The notes below the pieces were generated by a model, which worked only from the letters and a program-made list of their open reading frames with translations, did not search any database and was not told the DNA's origin. Below, in pieces: positions 12,490 through 25,447 of a stretch of DNA of 64,000 nucleotides. A program made the translations under genes and the position numbers. Source of the stretch: Phytoseiulus persimilis (taxonomy: Eukaryota > Arthropoda > Arachnida > Mesostigmata > Phytoseiidae); NCBI GenBank assembly GCA_037576195.1, contig CM075102.1, positions 558,001 through 622,000 on the forward strand. Direction: 5' to 3'. Every line of letters begins with the position of its first letter. The stretch's first letter is position 1.

Positions 12490-13108
12490 TATGCGAAATT
12501 CGGCCTAGGAGGCGCTTCCGCGCACGAGTTGCTGATTTCTGATGTTGCAGCAGGAGAGCGCTGCATATAGGTAGAGGAAATCGATATTTCTCCCGAAATA
12601 CTCGGGCATGCAACCAGAGCTTGAGATTCGAAGCTACCGCACCAGTTCGTGTATATCCCAGCGTGTATAAGCAGTTGATGTGCGCAATCAGCGATACATA
12701 TTGCGTCATTATCGTCTTCAAAGAGTAAATATTCTCATTTTGAAATCCTGAATCTATCCTCCGCGACCTGATGATCGTGACTGACGGATTGATCATGGGT
12801 CGTCGGGTCATTTTCGGTGTTATATATAGGCCTGCTATTAATAGGCCAGCCATGAAGGACGAGGCTGTGGCGAGTGAGCTCCGTCTCTGAGAGGGTAATC
12901 GAGAGAGACGTGTCACGAAGAGCTTCCCGAGGCGACGAATAAATGCGAGAGCAAGAAGCAGAGAATGGCGATGAGTTCCTCTAACCCACTGCGCGGGAAG
13001 GCCAGAGTAGCGCCTGTCAGGCTCAAAATACGACCGGATGGAGCTGGGCCCCCTACAGATCGAGGAGGAGACCCCAAAAGTTCGGGTCCCGATCAATTCG
13101 CACGACAT
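12338..13108 (-). CDS. Unexplained 256-codon open frame
   Basis: This is the longest open frame in the first 30 kb that I could not attribute to anything. Its C-terminal part overlaps the right arm of the Tc1 element, so at least that part is not conserved host protein. The middle has a hydrophobic stretch (FMAGLLIAGLYI) and it carries many Arg and Ser residues, which is common in chance frames. No domain is recognised. It is most likely spurious; a decayed exon is possible. Confidence 0.12.
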   Translation of the reverse strand: MSCELIGTRTFGVSSSICRGPSSIRSYFEPDRRYSGLPAQWVRGTHRHSLLLALAFIRRLGKLFVTRLSRLPSQRRSSLATASSFMAGLLIAGLYITPKMTRRPMINPSVTIIRSRRIDSGFQNENIYSLKTIMTQYVSLIAHINCLYTLGYTRTGAVASNLKLWLHARVFREKYRFPLPICSALLLQHQKSATRARKRLLGRISHTAHNTKLSTVKFSRLFLMTKRDDVDAAMEYSQHHHDCGDIIFLRFEEDDA

Positions 13109-16100
13109 CTTTCCTGAAAACCTTCTCGAACCGAGACCTTGAGTCGCGAAGGAATGATCCAGGTGAAGTTCGAGAGCGTTTTCGGCTACTGAACTCTATC
13201 GGGAAGAGCCTCCCATGGCCTTGCAGCACGATTCTGGATGGCTTTTCTTTGGAAATGTGATGGGGGGAACACTTGCTCGCTCTCAAATTGGCTCTTTGAG
13301 TACGAGTAGCAGAGCCCCCCTAATTATGAGCACACTTCAATCAGAACTCCGGGTGAGGGAACAGCGGAAACTGCCGAACACGCACCATTTCTAATTGAAT
13401 CGGTATTCCCAACAAGAATCGTTCATTTCACCGTTTCCAGAGATGGATGGGCCTACGTATCTGGCTCTGACGTCTCCGTCCATGAGGAATACCACGAAGA
13501 AGGTGCATGGAAACCGCTTCAGGGTCACGTCACCGGTTCGTCGAGCTCAAGGGGAAGGAGCGCTCTCTAGCGATTCAGAGACCAGAACTCCGTCGACTTC
13601 ATTCCCACGTGAGGGGCAACTCTTTCGTGAGGAGCCTATGGTTTGAATGAGTCAAAGCTTTCCGAAATCTCGTCTCTCCCCTGAAATTGACCCTCCTAAT
13701 GATGATGAGGATTCTGATGTCCGAATGCATGTCCGAGATTGCAAACCGCAGATTATCGATGAGCAGGCTTTTTGCGGACTGGATATCAATTCCGATCGAA
13801 GAAAGAGAGCCTTTCGCGGTTTCGGAATCAAATCTTTCGGGGAATCGATAAGAAAATGGCCGACCAGACATGTTTCTGCCCTGGGAAGAAGGCGGCCACC
13901 GTCACTGCCGGATTCGACGCATCGCTTGTGCCTTCAAATCCAGCACATCCGGCTTGTGAAGTGAATTTGTCTTTTGGCCTCGATGCGAAGGCACACACAC
14001 AAAAAGAATCCGGTCTCGAATCCGTTAGTTTTGCTGCTCATGTTGACAGAAAGAACAGGAGGCCATTGGTCCTACGAAGAGAGTGTCTCGATGTTCGGAT
14101 TCTGCTCAAACTTCGTCAGCGTAGGTTTCATGATTCACTGAGCCGAACTCCGCCACGAAGCACGGCATCTTATTCGTACGAATAAATTCTGATCTTTCGT
14201 AGTTCGCTGAGGGTGGCGCGATTTGGCCGAGCGTTGCCGTACCTGTATCAAACTTGAAGGCGCCCGAGCGTCAGGGCCCAGGAGCCTGCCGGGGGGTAAA
14301 GAAGGAATGCATTCACCTGAACAGTCCGGCTGCCGGGTTTCGACTCAGGCAACCGCGGGCAGATTTGTTCCGGATTCTGCTCCCCGCAGGAGGTAAGTTA
14401 CGTTTCATCGTCGGGAGAAGAGATTTTGGTCAGAATCTCGAAAAGGACGGCCAGCGAGAAGGAGTCACGATCGGGCAGGTCTCTGTAGCGGGTGTCATTT
14501 GCACTGAAATGTTCCGCGAAACTCGTTGGATCCGATCGCTGTTGCATTAGTGATCCATCGTCCATCCACGAGTCGCAACGCAGGTGGACAACCCATTCAT
14601 TACGTGAAGCGAATATGTATACTCATCGACACGCTCGAGAGGTTCGGAAAAGTAACGACGCCGTTGGATGCGACTCGTTAATTGTCTTCCTCATGTGCAC
14701 CTCCCATGGAATAAATCTCGTGGGTTCCAATCCAAGTTTCGGCAGGAGAGATCCAGTCAACTGATGCATCAACCTCCGCACGCAACACGTCGGCATGAAA
14801 AACAAAATCGCACAGCCCTGGTCGCAACGAAGCGAGTCATCTGGAAACACGTGACATACTCACCAATCTCTGTTGGGATTTGCAGGCGCTCCTGCTTCAC
14901 GCATGATGCGGCCGCTTCTCCCAGCCGGGTCGAGTGAGTGTTTCCGCGTGGCATCGTCTGACCTGAAAACCGCCGCGGATGTATACTCAACAGGATTCTG
15001 GAGAGAACACATGAGTTGCCGCAGCAGGTGGAGTCTCTCTTCCCAGAAGTGCGGACTCGAGAGGACGGGAATCCAACGCCATTGAGGAACATGTGGGTGT
15101 TCTCATGTATACGACGGCCTCGCGCGACTGCCGAAACTCCCTCAATTTTGGTCGGACGAAGCGTGAAAATCGATCAAGTGTATCGGGAGGATATTCTGAT
15201 AGCCGTCGGGCTTCCTTTGGGGAAAGCGAATTTCGAGACCCCTCTTTAACCTTACGGAGAAATTCAGCTCCATCTCAGCGAGCAAAATTGACGCAGCAGT
15301 GCCGGAGAGAATGCCCATATCCCTGACAGCATCTCATTAGCACGATGGCCACCTAACTCAACCGATTCCTTCGTGATGGATTATCTCGTGTGGTTCATTC
15401 CGGAAACTAGGGCGCGTGTGAGCCCTCACAAAAGTCCGAACTGACTCATTCAGTAAACAACGTGCGTGTTAGTGGGGTTGCATGGCAAATGGGTAGGAAA
15501 TTTTGTATGATTTCCGGATGCGTTCAATCCAAAACGAACTGTGGCTATCATTGGTGGGCAGGTTGCATGACGTGGGAGCAGAATTCAGAGACGCCCGGTC
15601 TTCCGCATTCGACCTACATGAGGGTGGAGTCCTTGTTTTCTCTAGAGCACGCGCGGCACCTATCGAGAGAGACCCGTGGATACAGGGTGTGCGAATACCA
15701 GAGGCTGCATCGTGCAAGAACTCCGGAATCAGGTTGTCAACCAAAGGAGGCCTCTTGAACCAGCATTGGGCGAACCTGAACTAGATAGGCATGTCGGAGA
15801 CTCAACGCGAGAACGCCTCGAGCATTCCAAAGCAACCGAAATTCTCGGGGAAGCCACTCACATGTGTCACTCAACTCGTGTCTCGCAACGCAGTATTCAC
15901 GATGCTCGAAGCACTGAGAAAGGTCATCAGAGTCAAGTAGCGGGGCGATGAGCTCTCGGTATACCAGACTAAACTTTGTCAAAGAAGTTTATGGAACAGA
16001 CCCAGATGAGACTTACTTCGTTGTCTGAGAAACAGCGCGAAGAACGATGTTCGCCGAAGAGATGATATCTTTGGAAACAACTAGACGGCCGAACATGGAG

Positions 16101-16901
16101 GTTACAGAAGTAGAGAAGCTCAAAGGATCAGCAGTTAGACCAGGGGAATCTCGAGTCGACCGAGAATGCACAAGGCACAGCATGGTGGAATCTATTCTGC
16201 GGAAGTCCTTAAAGAGTGCAGCATGTATCGGATCATGCATGGGAACAAATCATGGGAGCTAGATCCACACTGTGCTTACATCAAAGATTCAGAGAGAACA
16301 GAGGTCGCCCACTGGATTTGAAGTTCGAACGAAATAACTCGAAACTGTTCGTCTCAACCTGGATGCGCTATGTGACGCGCTCTCGCATATCAGCTCACTC
16401 ATTTGAGCTCAGTGAGGCCGAGGAGGCTCCAGAAAATACCATTCTGCCTCCTGGCAACTTTTTTATTAGAGTTCACCCATGCATTCAACTCTGAGAATAA
16501 CGAATTGTTTACCGCAGCACAAGAACAGTTCCTCTCACAGACATTCATTCTGAAATCATCTCACAAGTGACAATGACCGGTCGTGGGGAATCGAGTTCTC
16601 CACGAACGCCCCAACTCGATTCACCCGTTCAACCATTGACTGCTCGCAGTTCGACCTAGAATCCATGTAAACATCGGGTTTCCCAGCTGCGGGGCACCGC
16701 GCCGACGCGCCGCGAGATGGTCGTAGGGCCCGACTGAGGCTCGTAGGCCTCGGCGGCGCCGTCTTTCGGCGAATTTACGACGCGACTCACACCTGCCTGA
16801 GAGGGGAATACACTTCTTTCTTTAATTCAAGGAAGAAAAAAAGCCCCCACGGGGATTCTGTACCGACTGGGATTCCAGCACTGAGAGTCCACACCGGAAG
16901 A
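12492..16901. other. Anonymous sequence, no gene recognised
   Basis: Apart from the doubtful frame at 12338-13108, only short frames of up to about 140 codons without recognisable domains occur. A GC-rich stretch lies near 16690-16770. No transposon ends were found. Confidence 0.45.
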
Positions 16902-16910
16902 CCTCAAAGG
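16902..16910. repeat. 9-bp target duplication (left)
   Basis: CCTCAAAGG occurs here and at 17570-17578, bracketing the foldback element. Confidence 0.75.
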
Positions 16911-17569
16911 GGTTAGAGTCCGACAAGCCGAAAATTCGAACCCGAAACGCATGAAGCCGAAAAATCGAACCCGAAAAATCGAGCCCGAAAAGCATGAAGC
17001 CGAAATGCATGAAGCCGGAAACCTCCTCTCCCAACGGCGGAGTGTTCGGGACTGGTTTGGCGGGATGGGATATCTGTATCGTTTCGTCGATCTGTACCTT
17101 TGTGAGACTCATTTGGATGACACGCACCTGCTGCGAAGAATCAGTGTTTCGATGCCGGTTTTCCCTCTTCGGTGGGAAAGAACAAGGTGTTGTAACAGCG
17201 TATTCTGCGAATAGTACTGGAGCTGGAGCTGGAGATCCCTCTTCAGTTCTAGCGAGCTGACCTCGGAAACTTCAATATTCGCGCTCAGCAGATTGCTTTC
17301 TGTAGCAGCTACACCTTTGCTCAGTTCGAACTAGCGACCGTAGATGTGGAACAGCGAGGACGTAAGCGAGGCAGAAGAAGTAGGTAGGCTGAGCATAACG
17401 AAGGTGCAATTCCTCCCCGCTAAGCCAGTCCCGACCGCTCCGCTGTTGGGAGAGGAGGTTTTCGGCTTCACGCTCTTCAACTTCATGCCTTTCGGCTTCA
17501 TGCTTTTCGGGCTCGATTTTTCGGCTTCATGCATTTCTGGCTCGATTTTTCGGCATCCAGGGTATACAC
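16911..17569. mobile_element. Foldback element with tandem-repeat arms
   Basis: This 659-bp element has inverted arms (about 16911-17075 and about 17400-17569). The outer arm is built from short tandem units rich in GAAGCCGAAA, GAACCCGAAA and GCATGAAGCC on the left, with their complements on the right. The inner arm is a unique inverted block around CTCCCAACGGCGGAG. The centre (about 17075-17400) carries a short GGAGCT repeat and no gene. A 9-bp duplication flanks it. Arms made of tandem repeats are the defining trait of foldback elements. It would form a large hairpin in single strands. Mobilisation presumably depends on a transposase in trans, by inference Mutator-like from the 9-bp duplication. 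Confidence 0.8.
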
Positions 17570-17578
17570 CCTCAAAGG
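17570..17578. repeat. 9-bp target duplication (right)
   Basis: Exact second copy of CCTCAAAGG. Confidence 0.75.
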
Positions 17579-20500
17579 AACAAAGCGAATCGCTCGTTGC
17601 TGGGGAAACGAAGAATAATATTCTGCGAACGAGAAACCATCTACCCCTGGAACGAGAGAGATTCTGTATGCTCACGAGAGGTCGGAATCAAATGAAATTG
17701 AATCATGCCAGGGGTCATCTGTGTTCGCATTCCTTGTACCTCCCACAAATGGAGTCTAGTGTGTGAGCACGGTGCTCACTATCAGGTTAGCGGTGGTACG
17801 CCACACAGCTCGACCCCTGGATCGCTTTGACCGTTCCGTCCGTGCCCAGAGTTACTTCTCTCGACTTTTGTGTTCCTCTGCCCGTATGTTGGACTTTTTG
17901 CTGTCGCGCGTTCTTGAACCTAGCTCGCCCTCACACTTTCGTCCCCGCGGAACGCTTCCAATTCTTCCATTCTCGATCATCAGTCCACCTCACCACTCAT
18001 GAGGTAGAGTCCTCAGGAGCGTGATGCCCTCGAGCGTCTCTCGTCTGCGTGTCGGACCGATGCCCGAGAGGCGTCGTTGTCTCAACAGCAACTGCTCTTC
18101 GAAACAACGGATTACAGCTAGTTTCGATGTGTTTCTCGCTGAGTCACGCTGCGGCCGCAGGCTCACTTCGCGCGAAACTTCAGAGCAAGATGTTCTCCTC
18201 CCTGTTCGGAATGAGGTGAAACCTCGATTATACGAACTCTCCATCCGTGAGCCTCGATTCTCGGCGAAAAAGACTATGCGTACCACCCACGGCAACTGTT
18301 AGTGTTAGTTGCGTCGACTCATTAACGGTACTTGCGGTAACCATGTGAGGACCCTTTTCCCCACATCCGGGAGTGCGAGAAAATCGAGATTCCGTTGTAT
18401 GTTCACCTCACAACATCTTTCGACAGAAGTTCATGGAAGTCGGAAATTTCAAATGCTGTCAATCGAGGACCGGCCCGGTAACTGAGAACGCGTCGTTGAG
18501 ACCTCGTCCAGGCCAGGTGGCGCTTTCACCGGGCCGCCCTAGAGTTCGAATTCTCGAGGTCCGCGAGAGAAGAAGTTTACTCCAGCGAGAAAGTAGACCT
18601 ACGTTCGGACAGGTTCGAGTTGCCCATGTTATCAGCGGCGAGCCTCTCCACTACATGCATCGCCTGTATTTCCTCCGTCCTAGTTGGGTTCGGCCAGAAA
18701 AAAGCCTAGCGAGTTTGGTTTGCGTCTGCATCATCGGGCTGAGCACGAACTATGAATGGACCTTCGAATTTTTCCGGTTGCGATCCCAACGACAATCCAA
18801 TCACCCCCGAAACATTCCTAAATCTGACGTGAAGCTTTGGAGGAACATACTGTCGCGCTTAATGGGGGATCAGAACGCAAACAGCGGAAGTTTCGTTGTC
18901 GTGGTTGAACATTTCCGGTTTCATGGGATCAGTCACCATGGAATTCTCGGAAACTACTTCATCGGATGAAATGATCGAAAAAAAACGGACGCCCATGATG
19001 AGAGTTTCTCTAAACGGACCATCGCCATGATTTTCCGGACATTTCACCCCTTGATGCGTGCACTAGACCGTTCGCGAGCATCAAGCCCGCGTGCACGTGC
19101 TAGCCATACCTGATGTGACGTGACGCAGAACACACTCCGCGTATCTGACCGTCTAGATACTGTTCAGCGAATGTTTTGAAACAGCGGGATCATTGTATAT
19201 CTCGATGGAATGCATCGGAACTTAAGATCTGCCTACGAGCTCAAAGAACCCCTGCTGGTCCGAAGAAAATAATAGTACGAGACCGACGGTTGTGAAAGAG
19301 CAGTAGTGGTTCGCTATCGATCGCAAACAGACGGGCAGCTCCACATGTTGAGATGCAGCACTTTCCAAAGGTGAGCGGTCCACTACTCCTTTGAATACGA
19401 AATCAGAGGAGCTTGGAAGTTCGGGCAGATAAGGAACGATGCCCATTCCGCCTGATTCGCCCAGACAGCATAAATTGCCTTATTTGCCTTCCTTTTCTTG
19501 GAATGCCCTCTGCTGACTGCACTGGCTCCGAGCGCCGGTGGAACAGTCTCTCCCGATTTCCTCTTCGTAATATTGCGATGGCTATGTTGAGCTAATTTCA
19601 AATTAGAGTCGACGCTCATTTCTCGGATATGAGCCTAAGTGATCAACCCGGTTGGTTCGATCTCTCACTCGGACGCGACAATATCTTTTACGTGAGTTGT
19701 TTTCGCTGGAGAACCCTCAGGTGGAGGTCAGAGCTCTTCATGCGACGGGCGAACGAAAGCTCCAAGAGTTTTGGAGCAGTACTATTCGCACCCTGAATCA
19801 TGCAGGTTATCCTGAAGAGTTCCTTGAGGTCGGGGCAGCCCTCGGCGGCAATAATTCAACCGGGAACTCACGTTTATAGCTGCTCACACTCCCGGCCTCC
19901 CCTGCTATATGAATCAGCTTGAATGAACCATTCCAACACTGACTGCTACCACGGGTATCATCAGAGACAGGGGGAAATGTGACGAGCCGACGGCGGGGTA
20001 GGCGCGGTGCATACCAAAGAAGATATCCAGCGGATAGTTCAGAAAAATCCGACCCTAGAACATGCTGCGAGTGACGCGAGACATGGTCCACAGCAGAATC
20101 ACGATCATACGGATCAATGGCTTCCAAGGAAGATTCATAGAATCGAGACTCATACCTTTGAGGTCGTCCGTGAACACCTCACTGTCACCCCACTTAGCGA
20201 TAATAGCTGTTGTGGTCATATTAGATTGCTAACGCAACCGTCACAAATGGTCAGCTCGCGAAGAGCTCATATTCGAAACCTATTCACCAACCGAGTGTTG
20301 TGTTCTGTGAACATGGGATGTTCCTCTCCAATGAATACAATCGCGAATCATCCCGTTCTCCAGTCAGCGTTCAGATTCCTCCGCTCCCAGCATCGAAGCC
20401 GCACTTTCTTCTCCTCCAAACCGATGCGTATTGAGTTCCTAATCTCGTTCCCAAGTGTAGACGCTGGGAAGTGGCTGGCAGCTCCACGAGTACTACAGCT

Positions 20501-23500
20501 GATCGAGCCGTCATCATGGGTTGTCTTGAGTGATCGAAATCAATCGTTATACGCGAAAAGCTTGATGGTGCGTGCTTCCCAAGACACCCGAGGAATTCGC
20601 AATGCTGTCGAAGGGCTTCTCTTGGACTCTGTTTGGAGACAAGGGCGTGCTCGTGCCCCGCCGAATATTTCTGCTCGCCGAGACGCTTCGTGGCGCTGTT
20701 CAAGTCTCAGGCAGATCGATATCTGAGCGAACGGCTGCCTCAATCTCGTTGAGCGGGTTTCGAGGCTTCCTTTAAAACTTATGGACGAGACGGAGCGATT
20801 CGGTTCACAATCAGAGCTGTGCGCTGTGAGGATTTTGACGGCGGCAAACGGAGACACCGGCGGCGGAGGAAGTTGTCCCGGCGCGCCGCAGATTCCTGCT
20901 CATAGGCAATATCCAGTGAGATTCATCTTGTTCGTCGTCGGAAGATGTTTGTGCTCAGCGAATCACAAGAGTCATTTTCAAATATCTCTAGTCCTCTAAC
21001 CTAGTTGAGACTCGATGTGCAAAATGTCTATCCCAGGTACGGAACTGGAGAAATCTCACAAGAGCGAACGCAAGTTTCATATTATATTCAAAGATGAAAG
21101 CCAAACATCTACAGGAACTTTCCGTTGCCGTGAATGAACAGGGTTTGGTAACATCGGAGGAAGATCTATCTAGCAGGGCTTTTCACGCAAAACCTTCCCG
21201 ACCGACGAGAATCGTCTTCCTGGCTCTGCTGACGCCGCCGCTATGGAACCCACAACGCACTAGTTCCGATACGCTTAGGGATACGGTTGCGTTCCTCGAC
21301 CACCATTGCAGAAGTCTGCCTTCCTCGTCAGCGCTGCACGTTTCATCAACAATGCAGGATACCGGTCGACTTCGCTGGACATGGTCTCGGTGTCGTAGAA
21401 AGCGCGTGATCGTGGACGACCTTTATCGTTCGGTTCGATTCCGGCAATAAAGCCGCACCATGCACACTGTTATGAAATCTACGCCCAGCTAACCAGAAAG
21501 ACACAAGGGGTTGTGACATTGCCGCCTGGAGAAGTCCCGGCTCTGACGCAGTGTTCTTCAGCTCCAATCGAGAACCTCTCGATTACCGTGCATCCGACAG
21601 GGGAGTTGCGATGTAACTGACCCTAGCGCCGCCGGCCGCCCGCCGCCGGCCGCCCGCCACCGGCCGTGCAAACGCTCGAATCCTGAGAACCATGCGCCAA
21701 ATTCCCGGGCTCCCCAACACTCCTCATTGAGTATCCATAGTTATCCGTATCAGTCGGACAACCTTGATTCATTGTGGCCATCACAATATCATCATATTTT
21801 ATTATGAACCCTAGGATTCCTTCGGGGAATCTCCCGTTCTTGGCTAACACTTTAACGCCACCTGGCGGCCTCGTCTGACGGTGGCCAAGATCCGCAAGGG
21901 AGCCCTCCCACTGCGGCGTTCCCGAGAAACGCCATCCGTTTCGCTACACACAAAGCCAGAGCACGCCAGCCCATTGCCGTGTTCCGCTCATCGAGGCTTC
22001 TTGTGCATGTCTAGCTCCGCTCCATTCCTGGGATCATGATTGGACACTCATGACGTCTCAAGATACCGGCGGATCTACGGCGCGGCGCACAGCGCTGCTA
22101 ACGACGATTTGAAGAGTCAAGAGGGAGATTTAGCGATACATTCACGATATTTTGCGGACATGTCCTCGCTTCGACCTATATATAGTTCGCGAGTTGAAAA
22201 AACTCTCACCATGAGAATGCTCACAGGGTTAAACGCCGTGATTGGATCTGCTCCGAGCATCACAAACTCATGCCAGTGTCCAGGTAGAGTGCACACGATG
22301 AGGCAGCGCTAATGAAATCAGGACTGCATGGAAGAACAATGATTTCAAGATTATGGTTTAATTTGGATCGGTGTGTGTATAAAACATAATATAAATGCAC
22401 ACCAGCCTCTCACTTCAGGCGCGACCAAGCTGAGCGAATCCCATGTGTTCACGCTCCTATTTCTCTAGGAGTCATTTTGCTGCTTCCACGGCAAATCGTT
22501 TCATCTCCCTGTTCAGCGCATGGCCCCAACAAAGGCAAGAGACAGGGACTGGACAGTTATCGGATCCTCACATCAGCGTTGAAGGCGACAGGTCGGGGAA
22601 ATGAAGGTTTCTCCGTGGGATCGACCATAACAGCGAACGGGAGGTCCCGTGGAGCGAGGGTCTGCCAGATTCTGTTCAAGAAAGTCTTGGGCAGCTGTAC
22701 ACAGCGACGGAGCCCTATCTGAGGTACGCTCACATCCGAAATTCGATCAAGCGAGAAGGGCTTGCAACCGAGAGGTACACCTTGGCCCGAAGCAATTCAT
22801 CAATCGTACTCCCGTTTCGGACGGAGAGTCGGTGGGAAGGGCTCAGAAAGGAGACGATGAATTCGTTCGACCTGCGTCAGTCCGAATAGCAAAAGATCAG
22901 CGTTTTGTTGTTTGCAGGCGCTTCGATAGTCGTGGCCCAGTCGAAGGAGCGAGAGGCGAGAGCTTCACACACTGTGTCTGCAGCGGATTGTCCCGATGAA
23001 CCAGCCTCAGAACCAAAGCTAAATGAGAAAACGATAAGAGTGGGGCAGGATAGGAATGCACCACTGTCATCATGGCTGCGATCGGAGACATGGAATCACC
23101 ATGGAACGCAGGATGAGTTCCCACAGCGGAACTCGCGATGTTCAGTATGACATTCATGTACATCACGATCCACACTAGAATTAGAGAACTGGAAGGGTAT
23201 TTCGAGAATGGGGACCTGGGACGTACTGAAGGAAGCATGAAAATCCAATATAGGTGTCGACGAATCGTGCACAATAGTCTGAGAGTTTCACCGGACTTGC
23301 CCGAGGAATGTCCCGCTGTCAGACATGCAAGTGACACATGTGTCCCAGATGTGGAGGTCAAGATGAACGCATGGCCCTCACGAGCTGCAAAGCAAGACTC
23401 TACAATGCTTCGGAGAATATATCTACGCTGACTAATTTTCGACTCGCTGGAGAAATGAGGGAGAACGAGCTAATCGAACCTCACTCCACACGAAACACGC

Positions 23501-24230
23501 AATCCACAGCCGACCGGTAGGGCAACCGCGTAGCGAGGCTCTCTGATGCCCGCGGCGGTGCTTCTCTTTGATGTCCCAATTGAGTACTCACCCGGTGACC
23601 CTCTCTTTGCTCTCCTTCATCCATCTCAGTCACCCAAATTCCAGTAACTCGACTCCCGGTTTCCAACTCCCGGTTCCCTAACTCCGAATTATCCTGGTGA
23701 TCGTCGCAGATTCGAATCGAAGGGCAATCGTGTGTCGAATATCTCCGGAATCAAGTCCGACCACTGAGCTTTTATCAAAGATGAAACAATTGGAATGTTT
23801 TCTTCAATATCCTGAGCAAATATCTGAGAAAGTAACAGAGACAATCGCGATATCAAGCTGAGGTGATTGTAACAGGAGACTCGTATTCCGACCGTAAGGG
23901 TATGATGGAATTCACGGAGCCCATCCTCGAATCGACCGGCAGTCGTTGCCGAACTGCTTCCAATTCTGCACCCCTCCCCATCGCTCAAGGCTTCATTGTG
24001 GAGTCAACGCAGATCTGCATCTGTGGCGTCGACCATTCAGTCATTCCGGCAGTCAAACTCGAAAGGAATCCTCATCAATACTGGTACATCCGGAAGTAAA
24101 GGAAGAATGCTCGAGATACCGTCAACGGATAAAAAGCACGTGGAGAGCTCATGTCGGGTTACGATAGTTCCCGTAGCTCCCAACAAGAGACTTGGTCAAG
24201 GTCCCCTGCGTTTGTTCTCACAGTGAAACA
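17579..24230. other. Anonymous sequence, no gene recognised
   Basis: Frames such as 18373-18969 and 20007-20726 (239 codons) have no recognisable domain. A short, very GC-rich tandem repeat with units of about 14 bp (CCGCCCGCCGCCGG-like) lies at about 21628-21668. No RNA gene or transposon end was seen. Confidence 0.45.
21628..21668. repeat. GC-rich short tandem repeat
   Basis: About three imperfect units built from GCCGGCCGCCCGCC. This is low-complexity sequence without an evident function. Confidence 0.6.
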
Positions 24231-24238
24231 CTCACAAG
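24231..24238. repeat. Target-site duplication of hAT copy 2 (left)
   Basis: CTCACAAG, repeated exactly at 25440-25447. Confidence 0.88.
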
Positions 24239-25439
24239 TAGGTTTTGCAACGGTTATTTAACCGCGGTTAATAACCGCAATAACCTCGAGCGAATAGCGG
24301 TTATAACCGCATTCAACCGCAATTTCCCGAAACCTATGATTTTTCGACAAAGCGTCGCGTCTGATGAGCGTACTCTGGCTGGGAATCTGGAGTTAGGTGC
24401 TGAGCGATTGAAGAGGAATGAATTGCTCCTAGAACTGTGACATCTTGTGTGATGACTCCCGTTAAACGAAGTTCGTACACGCTCCCGAAAGCCGGGCCTG
24501 GCTAGCAATTACACCTGGACATATCACACATCAGGAATAGCCTCCCCATGAACCCATGAGCAAGCCGTTCAAGGAATCGAAAAGCCAGCATCGGAGGCGG
24601 AAGGCTCGATCTTCCAGAGCTGTGCGCATTTGGTAGGATCAGGGAACAGAGCACAGCGGAAGTAGCTATTTTGTGGGTTGCACCCCCGTTGGAAGGCATC
24701 GTTGAAAGAATTGTTATGAAGTCCGACCAGAAAACGGCTATCTCTCGTGCACTGTTCGGAACGGAGGACATACACCCTTTCCAAATTCGATAACGGTGAT
24801 ATCGAAGTCGGGAGCACTAATTTGGAGCCAGACAAAAATTGAAAGCACCTCAAAAGACGACCTCGAGGATTCCCAATGAAAAAAAACTCGAGAATCAGGA
24901 CGTGGAATTTACGTGAGTCATCTCTACCCAACAAGGAACCATGCCTTTGGGCTCTCTTTGCTCCTGAAACCGTGCAGAAATTGGCGCCACTTCCACATTC
25001 CAGAAATTGCAAAACTTCCTCAGCGGATCGTGAGGAGTTGATCCCAAAATCGCTGACTACATTCATCGGACGGCTTCACAATGCGAGATGATTTCTCCGG
25101 CATCGGGATAATTTGCCAAAGATTTCGCGACTTGAAACATTCAACCAATGTCCCCGGTCCCATCTGATCGAGGTCGAGTTGTAACAAACGAGTCTTTATG
25201 AGATGTGTTTTGAGATCTGGTTGTATCCGTTCATAATGGAACTATCTTTCTGATAAAAGAGGAGAAACTTCCTGGAAATCTTCCAGGCAGCATTCTTCCA
25301 TATAACCGCGGTTATATGCGGTTATAACCGCGGTTTTCGGTCGTAATTTTGCGGTTAACCGCTATTGCGGTTACGGATTTGCGGTTATCGGTTAACCGTA
25401 ACCGCGGTTATTTAGAAATGCGGTTATTTGCAAAGCCTA
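24239..25439 (+). mobile_element. Short non-autonomous hAT element, copy 2
   Basis: This 1201-bp element begins TAGGTTTTGCAA and ends TTTGCAAAGCCTA, with its own 8-bp duplication CTCACAAG. It is the inverted counterpart of the element at 3367-4594 and matches it nearly base for base, with only scattered substitutions and small indels. Both ends carry the same AACCGCGGTT palindrome clusters. No transposase is recognisable; open frames inside (24502-24771, 24569-25066 on the minus strand) are shared with copy 1 because of sequence identity, not evident selection. Since copies 1 and 2 have different, internally matching duplications, they inserted independently. Confidence 0.87.
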
Positions 25440-25447
25440 CTCACAAG
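25440..25447. repeat. Target-site duplication of hAT copy 2 (right)
   Basis: Exact second copy of CTCACAAG. Confidence 0.88.

Noticed and set aside
20007-20726. 239-codon open frame on the plus strand
   Set aside because: No recognisable domain and a composition rich in Ser, Arg and Leu as in chance frames; overlapping minus-strand frames of similar quality exist.
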